Positions 8,145 through 16,114 are shown, counted from the stretch's first letter. The stretch: 21,461 bases of DNA from Betaproteobacteria bacterium (GCA_028868235.1 JAGWUW010000007.1:1-21461); one strand, 5' to 3'. A program made the numbers and translations. The notes: generated from the sequence alone by a model not told the origin.

Positions 8145-8334
8145 CGTCCCGCCCCTTTCGGCTAATCGCCTTGAAGTCGTCACCTGCTTTGCCCCATCAG
8201 CCAATCCCGGCGCCAGCAAGGAAATAGGAAATCGGCCCTTTCGCCCGCAGATCATGCATGCTTGTTATTCGATTGGCTGGCTGGCCCCGCAAGGCGAGTT
8301 GACCTAGCGGTTTTGCCAATCCGGGGAGCTTTTG
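8145..8334. promoter_or_regulatory. Divergent promoter gap between acyl-CoA dehydrogenase and FadH-type reductase
   Basis: The 190-bp gap separates two outward-facing genes. GGGGAG (8323-8328) is the ribosome-binding site for the plus-strand gene at 8335. A 9-bp inverted repeat, CAGCCAATC (8198-8206) and GATTGGCTG (8271-8279), has arms 64 bp apart; this could be operator halves or chance. No convincing -35/-10 pair was identified. Confidence 0.45.
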
Positions 8335-10386
8335 ATGATCAATCCCATCGCGCCGCCTAAGAAGTATCCTCACTTGTTTGCCCCCTGGGAGAAGGGAGAG
8401 GCCTCTATATCCAACCGCTTGGTCATGGGGGCGATGCATACCGGCATCGAGCGTCTCGACCATCCGGAAGATCGGATCGCAGCTTTTTACCGCGCTCGGG
8501 CGGAGGGCGGGGTCGGACTAATTATTACCGGTGGCGTTTCGCCCAATGCCGCTGGAAGAATGGATCCCACTGCACCCTGGCTCGCCCCCGGAAACGATAC
8601 CGCATGGCATCGCGCAATTGTGCGTTCGGTGCAGGGGACCGATACCCGTATCTGCATGCAGCTGCTCCACGCGGGGCGTTATGCCCGCCACGAAGCCTGC
8701 GTGGGCGCATCCCCCCGGCAGACGCGGATCAATCGCTACGCGCCGGTCGCCCTTTCCACCAAGGATGTGTGGCGTACGGTGGACGATTTTGTGAGTGCTG
8801 CTCTGATGGCCCATGATTTCGGCTACCACGGCGTCGAGATCATGGGATCTGAAGGATACCTCATCAACCAGTTCACGGCCCTTGCGACGAACGACCGTAC
8901 GGACGAGTTTGGAGGATCGCTGGAGAACCGGTGCCGGCTAGCCTGCGAGATCGTCAAGGCCACGCGCCAACGGTTGCCCGATAATTTCTTGGTCATTTAC
9001 CGGATTTCGGCGCTCGACCTTGTACCTGACGGCATGACGGGCGAAGAAACGAGACAACTGGCGGCAATGGTCCAGTCGGCTGGAGCAACCATGCTGAATA
9101 CCGGCATAGGCTGGCACGAATCATCGGTGCCGACCATTGCCGCGACCGTACCCCGGGCGGCCTGGTCCTATGCTGTGCGCAACGTCAAGGAAGCAGTGAC
9201 CATCCCGGTCATCGCCTCCAATCGGATCAATAATCCCGACGATGCGGAACGAATCCTGTCTTCGGGCATCGCCGACTTCGTATCTCTTGCTCGCCCCATG
9301 CTGGCAGATCCGCACTTCGCGACCAAAGCGGAAGCGGGCCAGGCCGAACGCATTGCGCCCTGCATCGCCTGCAACCAAGCCTGCCTCGATCGGGCCCTGC
9401 GTGACCTGCGCGTATCCTGCATGGTCAATCCCTTGGCAGGACACGAGTTCGAACTTGTTGTTCACCCCGCCGCAGTGCGAAAGCGCATTGCGGTTGTGGG
9501 CGGCGGTGCAGCGGGCATGACTTTGGCATTCACCGCCGCAGCACGGGGTCATGCAGTGGATCTGTTCGAATCCGGCTCACGGCTTGGCGGCCAGCTGCTG
9601 ATGGCACGCGAGGTGCCCGGCAAGTTCGAGTTCAACGAAGCATTACGCTACTTCGAGCAGCGCCTCCTCGACGAGGGTGTCACGGTCCACCTGGACCGTG
9701 TCTGTTCGCCAGAAGAACTAATCAACGCTCACTACGACGAAATTGTTGTTGCTACTGGCGTAACGCCCCGCGTTCTCGCGATCCCCGGCAGTGAAGATCC
9801 ACGCGTGGTAAGTTATGTCGACGTGTTGCGCGGCCGCAGTCAGGTGGGCTCGAAGGTAGCGATCATCGGTGCGGGCGGCATCGCCTTCGATGTTGCAACC
9901 TACCTGCTCGGGGGTTCGGACGAGCCTGCCGGGGTGAACGACTTCGCGCAGGAATATGGGTTGGACCTCAGCCTCAAGGCTCCCGGTGGCCTGGGACCGG
10001 CAACTGCGCCCTCGCCTGCACGGCGCCAGATAACACTTATGCACCGGAAGAAAAGCCGACCTTCGGGCATTCCGGGAGCCATATCAACCAGTTGGATCCA
10101 TCGCGGAGCGTTGCAACGCGCCGGTGTCGAATTTCTTGGCGGGGTAAGCTATCGACGGATCGTGCCTGAGGGTCTCTCCATCGAGATTGAAGGACAAGAG
10201 CGGACAATTGCCGCCGACACGATTATCGTCTGCGCTGGGCAGGAGGCGGAGCGTTCACTTTACGATGCGTTGATCACCGTGCATGGCGCGCCGCGAATCC
10301 ACGTGATCGGGGGCGCGGACCGAGCAGGAGAGCTCGACGCCGTGCGGGCAATCGATCAGGCTACGCGGCTTGCGCTGGAACTGTAG
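8335..10386 (+). CDS. FadH-type 2,4-dienoyl-CoA reductase (FMN/4Fe-4S/FAD)
   Basis: This 683-residue protein has the full three-part layout of E. coli FadH, which reduces 2,4-dienoyl-CoA with NADPH through FAD, 4Fe-4S and FMN. The FMN TIM barrel spans about 1-340 and contains GSEGYLINQF (Tyr175) and NTGIGWHES (His261), equivalent by motif to the FadH active-site Tyr and His. The iron-sulphur ligands are Cys343, Cys346, Cys350 and Cys362 (CIACNQACLD and SCMVNP). The FAD site is VVGGGAAGM (387-395), and the NAD(P)H site is in AIIGAGGIAFD. ATG 8335 has GGGGAG at 6 bases; a TTG one codon earlier is not needed. The gene is single, diverging from an acyl-CoA dehydrogenase. Related family members act in bile-acid, proline-betaine and trimethylamine metabolism (BaiCD/BaiH, StcD, TMADH types), so a cyclic dienoyl or enone substrate is possible. 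Confidence 0.93.
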   Translation: MINPIAPPKKYPHLFAPWEKGEASISNRLVMGAMHTGIERLDHPEDRIAAFYRARAEGGVGLIITGGVSPNAAGRMDPTAPWLAPGNDTAWHRAIVRSVQGTDTRICMQLLHAGRYARHEACVGASPRQTRINRYAPVALSTKDVWRTVDDFVSAALMAHDFGYHGVEIMGSEGYLINQFTALATNDRTDEFGGSLENRCRLACEIVKATRQRLPDNFLVIYRISALDLVPDGMTGEETRQLAAMVQSAGATMLNTGIGWHESSVPTIAATVPRAAWSYAVRNVKEAVTIPVIASNRINNPDDAERILSSGIADFVSLARPMLADPHFATKAEAGQAERIAPCIACNQACLDRALRDLRVSCMVNPLAGHEFELVVHPAAVRKRIAVVGGGAAGMTLAFTAAARGHAVDLFESGSRLGGQLLMAREVPGKFEFNEALRYFEQRLLDEGVTVHLDRVCSPEELINAHYDEIVVATGVTPRVLAIPGSEDPRVVSYVDVLRGRSQVGSKVAIIGAGGIAFDVATYLLGGSDEPAGVNDFAQEYGLDLSLKAPGGLGPATAPSPARRQITLMHRKKSRPSGIPGAISTSWIHRGALQRAGVEFLGGVSYRRIVPEGLSIEIEGQERTIAADTIIVCAGQEAERSLYDALITVHGAPRIHVIGGADRAGELDAVRAIDQATRLALEL

Positions 10387-10400
10387 GACACGCGTCGCCG

Positions 10401-11219
10401 TCAATCGGACAGGATATCCAGCGCAGCCTTCCGCATGATGGCGGCAACTTCCAAGGCCGGCAAAGTCCCGGCATATCCCTTGGCTGGGACTTCCAGTTCT
10501 ACGGGAATGTTGTCCGGTAGTATCTTCACAAGTTCGCGTAGCGGCAGCATGCCGGTGCCGGGAACCCACCTGTCCACGACGGATTCCCTAATGATCGCAT
10601 TCGTGTCCTGCGGGTCAGGACGCGGACCGGCATCGCAAAGCTGAACACATGCGATTCTTTCGGCAGGAAGTCTTTCTACGTCGGCGACGCTGCCTCCGGC
10701 ACGATCAACGTGCAAGGGGTCGATGACTAGGCGGATCGACTCATCACCGATCTGCTCGATGATTCGAAGTCCCTGATCCAGCTGCTTGACGCCGGTGTAG
10801 ACGATGCATTCCAGGCATGTTCGCAAACCATAGGAAGAGGAAAGCCGGGCAACCCGACCAAGGTTTTCAGCGATCCGTTCTTCTTCGGTATCCTCCACGA
10901 TGACAATCAGGTTGCGCGCCCGCAGTCGCGCGCTCGTCTCAAGCACACGCTCCAAATTCGACAGATCAACCTTTGCAGCCAGTTGCAGAACTTCGATATC
11001 GTTCACAAAGACGCCGGTCGAATCCAATTTCTCGATCGTTTCGGCCAGCAGCACGGAATTGCCGAACATCGGCAATTCCGGCTGGTTTCGGATTGGTATC
11101 AGCCTGAGTGAGACCCCACGATAACCCGCTTGGGCTGCCACCGAAATGAAAGCTGGAGGCAGCAGATGCGGTAGCGTCAGGTAGCACAGGACGAAGTCCC
11201 TGTCGGCAGGAGCGGTCAT
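10401..11219 (-). CDS. Sugar-phosphate isomerase/epimerase-like TIM-barrel protein (AP endonuclease 2 fold)
   Basis: A 272-residue protein of the xylose-isomerase-like TIM-barrel superfamily, which includes metal-dependent isomerases, epimerases and dehydratases. Probable metal ligands by motif are Glu137 (LRTCLECI), Asp167 and His170 (LVIDPLHVDRAG) and Glu241 or Glu243 (PVELEVPAKG); the usual His of VHLKD is Gln193 (VQLCDAG). WVPGTGMLPLRELVK (218-232) matches the conserved G-x-G-x-L region of the family. It follows a crotonase gene on the minus strand by 45 bp and its stop lies 14 bp from the FadH-type gene stop, so it belongs to the crotonase transcript. Relatives include 3-dehydroshikimate dehydratases and inositol enzymes, but no family pattern lets me name a substrate. 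Its presence in an acyl-CoA cluster is unexplained. Confidence 0.82.
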   Translation of the reverse strand: MTAPADRDFVLCYLTLPHLLPPAFISVAAQAGYRGVSLRLIPIRNQPELPMFGNSVLLAETIEKLDSTGVFVNDIEVLQLAAKVDLSNLERVLETSARLRARNLIVIVEDTEEERIAENLGRVARLSSSYGLRTCLECIVYTGVKQLDQGLRIIEQIGDESIRLVIDPLHVDRAGGSVADVERLPAERIACVQLCDAGPRPDPQDTNAIIRESVVDRWVPGTGMLPLRELVKILPDNIPVELEVPAKGYAGTLPALEVAAIMRKAALDILSD

Positions 11220-11264
11220 CGCCTTGGCCTTTGAATTTCTCAGTCCGCCTCTGTCTGCATCCGA

Positions 11265-12080
11265 TCAATTGTCCGTATAGTTTGGCGCCCGCTTTTCCTT
11301 AAACGCCGCGATCGCCTCGCGGTGGTCTGCCGTTTCCATCAGCAGAATCTGCTGGCGATCCTCGAAGGCCAGCGCAGCATCGAGACTGGTAGTCTGGGTC
11401 AGGCAATTTAGCGATTCCTTGGTCAACCGCAGCCCCATCGGAGCGGTCTTCAGCATGTCGTTCGCTAGCTCAAGCCCGGTTTCCAGCAGTTTGTCCGCCG
11501 GTACGACATCGCTTACGAGACCCGTCGCCAGTGCACGCTGCGGCAGCATGAAACGGCCGGTCATCAGGAACTCCGAAGCAACCGACAGACCGACAAACTT
11601 GGGCAGGAAGTACCCGGAGCCCATGTCAGTGCCGCTTACACCGATCTTGATATAGGCAGCGCCGAACTTGGCCTCGGGCGAACAGTATCGAACATCCGCG
11701 GCTAGTGTGAGCGAGAAGCCGGCACCCACTGCAGGTCCTTGGACCAGCGCAATGATCGGCTGCGGGCATGTCCGCATCGAACGCGTTACGGCGGCGTAGC
11801 GTACCTGGATATCATACTGGCGCTGGGCGCGGCCCGGCCCTGGCGAAGCAAATGCTTCCGAATCGAGGTCGCCGCCCGCGCAGAAAGCCCTGCCCTCTGC
11901 ACGCAACAGCACAACACGAACGTCGCGCCGCATTTGAAGGCCTTGGAAATAGGCCGAAAGCTCATCCGCCAACTCAGGGCTCATGGCATTAAGCGCCTCT
12001 GGCCTTATCAAAGTGAGGATCTCAATCGGACCGCGATTCTCGACGGACGTCAGCGGCTTGGATGAGGTGTTGGCGGTCAT
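11265..12080 (-). CDS. Enoyl-CoA hydratase/isomerase family protein (EchA12-like active site)
   Basis: A 271-residue crotonase. Oxyanion-hole segments are AFCAGGDLD (66-73) and GPAVGAGFSL (115-124). The second catalytic-type Glu is Glu170 (VASEFLMTGR), but the first is replaced by Tyr143 (FGAAYIKIGVSG), and the following loop reads TDMGSGYFLPKFVG instead of the usual PGAGGTQRL. This pattern is found in poorly characterised hydratase paralogues, so hydration, isomerisation or C-C cleavage are all possible. ATG 12080 has a strong GGAGGA ribosome-binding site; the frame extends to 12128 but that part overlaps the leader. It is the first gene of a two-gene minus-strand unit with the TIM-barrel protein, and faces the acyl-CoA synthetase across a 422-bp gap. 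Confidence 0.9.
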   Translation of the reverse strand: MTANTSSKPLTSVENRGPIEILTLIRPEALNAMSPELADELSAYFQGLQMRRDVRVVLLRAEGRAFCAGGDLDSEAFASPGPGRAQRQYDIQVRYAAVTRSMRTCPQPIIALVQGPAVGAGFSLTLAADVRYCSPEAKFGAAYIKIGVSGTDMGSGYFLPKFVGLSVASEFLMTGRFMLPQRALATGLVSDVVPADKLLETGLELANDMLKTAPMGLRLTKESLNCLTQTTSLDAALAFEDRQQILLMETADHREAIAAFKEKRAPNYTDN

Positions 12081-12382
12081 ATATTTCCTCCGGAAGTGAA
12101 TTGAATTCGAACAAACTGAAGCCGACACCTCCCAACGGTGCCGCCGTCAATTGGCAGAAGGCGATCTCTAAAGCCCCCTCAGGGCATGACTGCCGGCCTC
12201 GCCGACTTGCGATGACCATCGCCGTTTCTTCTTCACCGGAGACTATCAGCAATTTTTCGCGAGGAGCGAGTTGGTAGGAAAATCTGCCAGATATGTGGTA
12301 GTTTTAGGGCGCAATTGACAGAAACGCCCACCCAGCCGGAAATGCACATCAATGGTCCGGACTTCTCTGCCATCAGGAATCT

Positions 12383-12394
12383 TGACCCGGGTCA
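12383..12394. promoter_or_regulatory. Perfect 12-bp palindrome TGACCCGGGTCA, candidate operator
   Basis: TGACCCGGGTCA is fully self-complementary and lies about 110 bp before the acyl-CoA synthetase start and 300 bp before the crotonase start, within their divergent gap. Such a dyad could bind a dimeric repressor of the TetR, MarR or GntR kind. No regulator of those families is in the window, so the binding protein is unknown. Confidence 0.35.
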
Positions 12395-12446
12395 GTGGTT
12401 CAAAGCGAAGAATTGGGCGACAACAAAATCAGACATCGGTCAGTCG

Positions 12447-12462
12447 CGAACCGAGGGGTTCG
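12447..12462 (+). promoter_or_regulatory. Small hairpin (CGAACC-GAGG-GGTTCG) in the leader of the acyl-CoA synthetase gene
   Basis: Six-base perfect arms enclose a four-base loop, about 40 bases before the GTG start at 12503. It could be a transcript structure in the leader or part of an operator. There is no T-run after it, so it is not an intrinsic terminator. Confidence 0.25.
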
Positions 12463-12502
12463 TTGTCCGTTGACCTGGAGGCGCATTGTGGGTGAGGACA
12501 AC

Positions 12503-14122
12503 GTGAACAAATCGCTAGAGAATTTCGCTGAGGAAGATGCCGGCACAGCCAACAGCCTGCGCGATATTGCATTGGGGGAACTTCTGCGGGAAGCCGCGCG
12601 AGCGGCGGGCGGTCGCTTGGCGCTGGTAGATGGCGTAGAAGACCCCGCTCTCCGCAAGCGCTGGACTTACAACGAATTGCTGGCAGAAGCGGAACAGGTT
12701 GCCCGAGCTCTCCTAGCCCGTTTCAAGCAGGGCGATCGAATTGCGATCTGCTCCCCGAATTCGGCGCAGTGGGTGATTTTCGAATATGGCGTCGCGCTGG
12801 CCGGAATGGTGGTGGTGCCGGTCAATGCCGATTACCGCCAATCCGAACTTGCCGGTGTGCTCCAGGACTGCGATGCAGCGGCACTCTTCTACGCTGACAA
12901 ATGGCGCAAGAACGATATCGCGGCCAATGCGATGGCCGTTCGCGATGGCGAAATGCCCAACCTTGTCCTGATGCCGCTCGCCGAGTGGGATGAATTCCTG
13001 AAATGTGGTTCGCCGGACACGCCCCTGCCGAACGTGCATCACCGCGATCCGGTCGCAATCCTGTTCACATCGGGGACGACCGGCAGGCCGAAGGGCGCGA
13101 TGCTGCACCATGGAATCAGCAATCCTCCTCGTAGCGTTGCTGACTGCTGCAACTTCCGCCAGCACGGCGTTTTCATGAATCCGACGCCGATGCACCACAT
13201 CAGCGGATCGGCCGTTACTCTGTTTGCAGCGCTGTCCCGGCACGGCACCTTTGTGCAGATGTCCCACTGGGATCCAGTATTAGCGATGGAACTGATCGAG
13301 TCCGAAGGTGTTAACGGCGCGCTTCTGGTTCCCACCATGATCGTTGCGTTGCTTGATCACCCGGATTGCGGCAAGCACGACCTGTCGAGCCTCGACTTCC
13401 TTGTGACCGGAGCCGCGCCTGTTCCGCCAGCATTGCTTGACCGTGTGAAGCAGCGCATCGGCTGCCCCGTGCTGATCTGCTTTGGCCAGACCGAATCTGG
13501 AGGTCCGGTAAGCAATACCACCCTGACTGACGGCGCTGAAGAGCTTGCGAAAACCCTGGGTCGTGCGCTGCCCGGCCTTGAGATCGAGATTTTCGATACC
13601 GAAACAGGCACCAAGCTGCCTGCCGGGGAGATTGGAGAAATCTGTTTCAGAGGCCCCCAGATCATGCTGGGTTACTATGGCCGCGAAGACGCAACAAAAG
13701 AGGCGATCACGCCTGATGGCTGGCTACGGTCGGGGGACCTGGGTACCCTGGACGAGCGCGGGTATCTCGCGATCAATGGCCGCCTCAAGGACATGATCAT
13801 CCGCGGCGGCTCCAACATTTATCCGCGGGAAATCGAGGACGCGCTGTTCGCCCTGCCATCGGTTGCCCAGGCGGCGGTCATCGGCGTGCCGGATGACAAG
13901 TGGGGCGAAGTGGTACTCGCCGTGGTTCAAGCAGCCGAAGGAAGCTCCCTGGATTTCGGAGAGATGTTCCACTATTGTCGCGAGCGAATGGCCCCGTACA
14001 AGGTGCCCGCCCTGTGGTGCGAGATCGACGAATTCCCCCTCAATCCGAGTGGAAAAATTCAGAAGTTCGAACTTGCCAACTGGGTTCGTGACGGCAAGCT
14101 CACCCCCGTAGCGGTCCGCTGA
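12503..14122 (+). CDS. AMP-dependent acyl-CoA synthetase/ligase (class I adenylate-forming)
   Basis: A 539-residue ligase that activates a carboxylic acid as acyl-AMP and transfers it to CoA. Motifs in order: the phosphate-binding loop LFTSGTTGRPKGAM (187-200), FGQTESGG in the middle, GWLRSGDLGTLDERGYL and GRLKDMIIRGGSNIYPREIE (the hinge and A8-type core), and NPSGKIQKFEL with the catalytic Lys518. I chose GTG 12503 because GAGG lies 5 bases upstream and the product then has normal family length; an in-frame GTG at 12488 and further upstream codons to 12395 are open but without family similarity. A crotonase gene follows after 85 bp. This is the most likely entry step for a free acid into the pathway; chain type cannot be read by eye. 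Confidence 0.92.
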   Translation: MNKSLENFAEEDAGTANSLRDIALGELLREAARAAGGRLALVDGVEDPALRKRWTYNELLAEAEQVARALLARFKQGDRIAICSPNSAQWVIFEYGVALAGMVVVPVNADYRQSELAGVLQDCDAAALFYADKWRKNDIAANAMAVRDGEMPNLVLMPLAEWDEFLKCGSPDTPLPNVHHRDPVAILFTSGTTGRPKGAMLHHGISNPPRSVADCCNFRQHGVFMNPTPMHHISGSAVTLFAALSRHGTFVQMSHWDPVLAMELIESEGVNGALLVPTMIVALLDHPDCGKHDLSSLDFLVTGAAPVPPALLDRVKQRIGCPVLICFGQTESGGPVSNTTLTDGAEELAKTLGRALPGLEIEIFDTETGTKLPAGEIGEICFRGPQIMLGYYGREDATKEAITPDGWLRSGDLGTLDERGYLAINGRLKDMIIRGGSNIYPREIEDALFALPSVAQAAVIGVPDDKWGEVVLAVVQAAEGSSLDFGEMFHYCRERMAPYKVPALWCEIDEFPLNPSGKIQKFELANWVRDGKLTPVAVR

Positions 14123-14207
14123 AGGCTTGCCCATGATTGGAAGGTGCGGCCCGGGTTCAGGCTCAAGGGGGCACTGATCCTCCGCTTACGGGGACGAGGT
14201 GACTGAA

Positions 14208-15008
14208 ATGGGTGGAGCTATTGAACTCCAGGTCGATCAAGGCCTGGCGACGATCACGATCAATCGCCCGGAACGCATGAACGCGCTGACTGACGGGATG
14301 ATCGTTGACCTGACCGACATCGCCCGTGACCTCGCCGGAGATCCGGAATGCCGGGTGATTGCAATCCGGCATGCTGGCAAGCATCTGTGTACGGGTTCGG
14401 ACACGGGTGACCTCGCCGATGCGGCCACACGGTCTTCATCCGAACGGGAGCGGGCATTTTATCACGGCCTTGCCACCCGCATCCAGCCATTGCTGCGCGC
14501 ATATCTCGCCCTGCCCCAACCGGTCGTCATCAGTGCCCGCGGGCACGCGATCGGGCTCGGAGTTCAATTCCTGCTGACGGCTGACTTGGTTGTTGCCTCT
14601 GAAACGCTCAAAATCACGCTTCCGCAGGTCCAGCTGGGCCATGTTTTCGATCATGGAGAATCCTACCTGCTCCCTCGGCGGATCGGACATCGCAAGGCGA
14701 TGGAACTCGCCTTGCTTGGCGACCGCATGTCGGCATTTGATGCGGAGCGCTTCGGATTGATCAATTTCCTCGTCAGCGACGCAGAGCTCGAAACGCGCAC
14801 GAATGATATCCTGGCAAGATTGATGGCCCTGCCACCGCTCGCCCTGCTGAGCAGCAAGGCCCTTATGCGCTCAAGCGAATCTGCGGATCTGGATACGCAG
14901 CTTAGTGCCGAACGGATGTTCGTATCACGCTGTGCCAGTTCGGAAGACTTCACGGAAGCGATGAACGCATTCGCCGAAAAGCGCGAGCCGCGATTTACCG
15001 GCCGGTAG
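14208..15008 (+). CDS. Enoyl-CoA hydratase/isomerase family protein downstream of the synthetase
   Basis: A 266-residue crotonase. It starts at ATG 14208, with GAGGTGA 6 bases upstream; an in-frame GTG at 14199 lies inside that ribosome-binding site. Oxyanion segments are HLCTGSDTGD (59-68, with Thr62 where Ala is usual) and RGHAIGLGVQF (111-121). The second catalytic-type Glu is Glu166 (AMELALLGD), while the first is Gln140 (LPQVQLG); another acidic residue, Glu151, lies in HGESYLLPRR. The usual GAGGTQ loop is absent. It follows the acyl-CoA synthetase by 85 bp in the same direction, so a shared transcript is likely. Its last 14 bases overlap the 3' end of the oppositely oriented LysR gene. 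Isomerase or another non-hydratase reaction is plausible. Confidence 0.9.
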   Translation: MGGAIELQVDQGLATITINRPERMNALTDGMIVDLTDIARDLAGDPECRVIAIRHAGKHLCTGSDTGDLADAATRSSSERERAFYHGLATRIQPLLRAYLALPQPVVISARGHAIGLGVQFLLTADLVVASETLKITLPQVQLGHVFDHGESYLLPRRIGHRKAMELALLGDRMSAFDAERFGLINFLVSDAELETRTNDILARLMALPPLALLSSKALMRSSESADLDTQLSAERMFVSRCASSEDFTEAMNAFAEKREPRFTGR

Positions 15009-15972
15009 CCAGGACTTCTGTGACGCCTGAAAGCGTTTCAACTGCCAAGTCATTGGCGATCAGAATCTCTTCCAGTTCGGTCGCAGCCTTGGCAGTCTCT
15101 TGCAAAAGCCAGCTGCGGAACGTGCGCAGCGCAGGTCCGTCGGGTCGGCCCCTTCGGGTCACGATGTAATGCGGCAGTGATATCGAGAATATCCGATCTA
15201 TCGGCAGAGCCAATCTCCCGCTCTGCAAGTCGCCAGCGACAAAGAACAGGTTGCCCAGCGCGATGCCGGCCCCTTGCCTTGCCGCCTGGTATGTCATGCT
15301 CAGCGAATCGAAGCCGATGTTGCGCAGTGTGCTGGCGTCTGGCACGCCCAGCGCCCGTAGCACGGCCGTCCAAAATTCGCCTTCCCGCTCAGCCATCAGG
15401 AATGTTTGATCTGACAGCCATGCATGCCCTGCCCTGCGCCCTTGCTCGGCAAGCTCGGGGGCGCAAACCAGAGCAAAACAGGTTTCAAATAAGCGATCAC
15501 AACGGAAAGATTCCCCAATCGGGGGAACCCCGGTCAGCGCCATGTCAAAATCATCATTGCGCCATTCTGCATCCTTGATCGACAAGCTGAATTCAAGATC
15601 GATTTCAGGATGCAGCTCGCGGAACCTGGCAAGCCGGGCGGACAACCATTCCGTGGTGAAGGTCGAATAAAACCGCAGTCGCAGCGTATTATCACGCTGG
15701 CGGTCGCTTGCCAGCGCATGGCTGGCCATGTCGATCTCATCGAAGGCCCGGGAAATAGATTCCAGATATGCGGCGCAGCCGGGCGTTGGCTCCACTCCAG
15801 ATGGCCCCCGCCTCAGCAGGGTCCGACCGAAATGCTCCTCAAGCAGCGTCACATGCCGGCTTATTGCTCCAACCGAAACCCCCAGTTCTTTGGCGGCTGC
15901 CGATAGGCTGCCCCGTCGGCCAGCCGCCTCCAGTGCGCGCAGGGCAGTGAAAGATGGAAGCCGATAACGCAT
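14995..15972 (-). CDS. LysR-family transcriptional regulator (GcvA-like)
   Basis: A 325-residue LysR regulator. The N-terminal winged helix-turn-helix is clear at about 7-65: SFTALRALEAAGRRGSLSAAA (key part GSLSAAAKELGVSVGAISRH) followed by LEEHFGRTLLRR. The effector-binding domain follows from about residue 95. The start at 15972 has AAGGA 5 bases upstream; the frame stays open to 16281 but the extra part overlaps the hydroxylase gene on the other strand and is not family-like. The gene diverges from the FAD hydroxylase at 16115 across 142 bp, the classical arrangement for a LysR activator and its target, and its 3' end overlaps the crotonase gene by 14 bp. It is the only regulator seen in the window and probably controls the hydroxylase operon. 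Confidence 0.92.
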   Translation of the reverse strand: MRYRLPSFTALRALEAAGRRGSLSAAAKELGVSVGAISRHVTLLEEHFGRTLLRRGPSGVEPTPGCAAYLESISRAFDEIDMASHALASDRQRDNTLRLRFYSTFTTEWLSARLARFRELHPEIDLEFSLSIKDAEWRNDDFDMALTGVPPIGESFRCDRLFETCFALVCAPELAEQGRRAGHAWLSDQTFLMAEREGEFWTAVLRALGVPDASTLRNIGFDSLSMTYQAARQGAGIALGNLFFVAGDLQSGRLALPIDRIFSISLPHYIVTRRGRPDGPALRTFRSWLLQETAKAATELEEILIANDLAVETLSGVTEVLATGR

Positions 15973-15998
15973 TGGGTCCTTGGGGCCGTGGCTTAGCC

Positions 15999-16010
15999 TT
16001 TTCGCGAAAA
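15999..16010. promoter_or_regulatory. Perfect palindrome TTTTCGCGAAAA, candidate LysR binding site
   Basis: This 12-bp self-complementary sequence lies 27 bp upstream of the LysR start and 104 bp upstream of the hydroxylase start, in the short divergent gap. AT-rich dyads with a C/G core of this kind are common among LysR recognition or activation sites. Assignment is by position and symmetry only. Confidence 0.4.
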
Positions 16011-16044
16011 TTCGAAGGACGCGCACACCTAGTTTGAGAAAATT

Positions 16045-16061
16045 GTGACTACCCCTGTCAC
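16045..16061. promoter_or_regulatory. Inverted repeat GTGAC-N7-GTCAC, second candidate operator
   Basis: Five-base perfect arms (16045-16049 and 16057-16061) are separated by seven bases, 53 bp before the hydroxylase ATG. Together with the palindrome at 15999-16010 it would give the two-site layout (recognition and activation sites) typical of LysR-controlled divergent promoters. Centre-to-centre distance is about 48 bp. Confidence 0.35.
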
Positions 16062-16114
16062 GAACGTCAAGGCATTCTTCGTGGAGAGCAGAAATCTTTT
16101 GGGATAGGATTGCG

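Larger units (their letters stand above)
12081..12502. promoter_or_regulatory. 422-bp divergent intergenic region between crotonase and acyl-CoA synthetase
   Basis: No convincing gene is present in this stretch. It holds the strong ribosome-binding site of the minus-strand crotonase at its left edge, a TTGACA (12315-12320) with only a weak -10 match (GGAAAT, 17 bases on), a perfect 12-bp palindrome at 12383-12394 and a small hairpin at 12447-12462. It probably contains the promoters of both outward-facing genes and at least one operator. The synthetase frame remains open back to 12395, but the segment before 12503 does not resemble the family. Confidence 0.6.

Noticed and set aside
8198..8279. 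9-bp inverted repeat CAGCCAATC / GATTGGCTG as a possible operator or loop site
   Set aside because: Arms are 64 bp apart and a match of this size is only mildly unlikely by chance in a 190-bp gap; noted in the gap feature but not claimed as functional.
12395..12502. N-terminal extension of the acyl-CoA synthetase back to 12395
   Set aside because: The extension has no family similarity, includes the leader hairpin, and a GTG with good ribosome-binding site at 12503 gives the normal length.
12254..16007. Shared 9-mer TTTTCGCGA in the synthetase gap (12254-12262) and in the LysR gap (15999-16007), possible common operator
   Set aside because: A 9-mer shared by gaps of about 420 and 140 bp is expected by chance nearly half the time, and the copy at 12254 is not palindromic.
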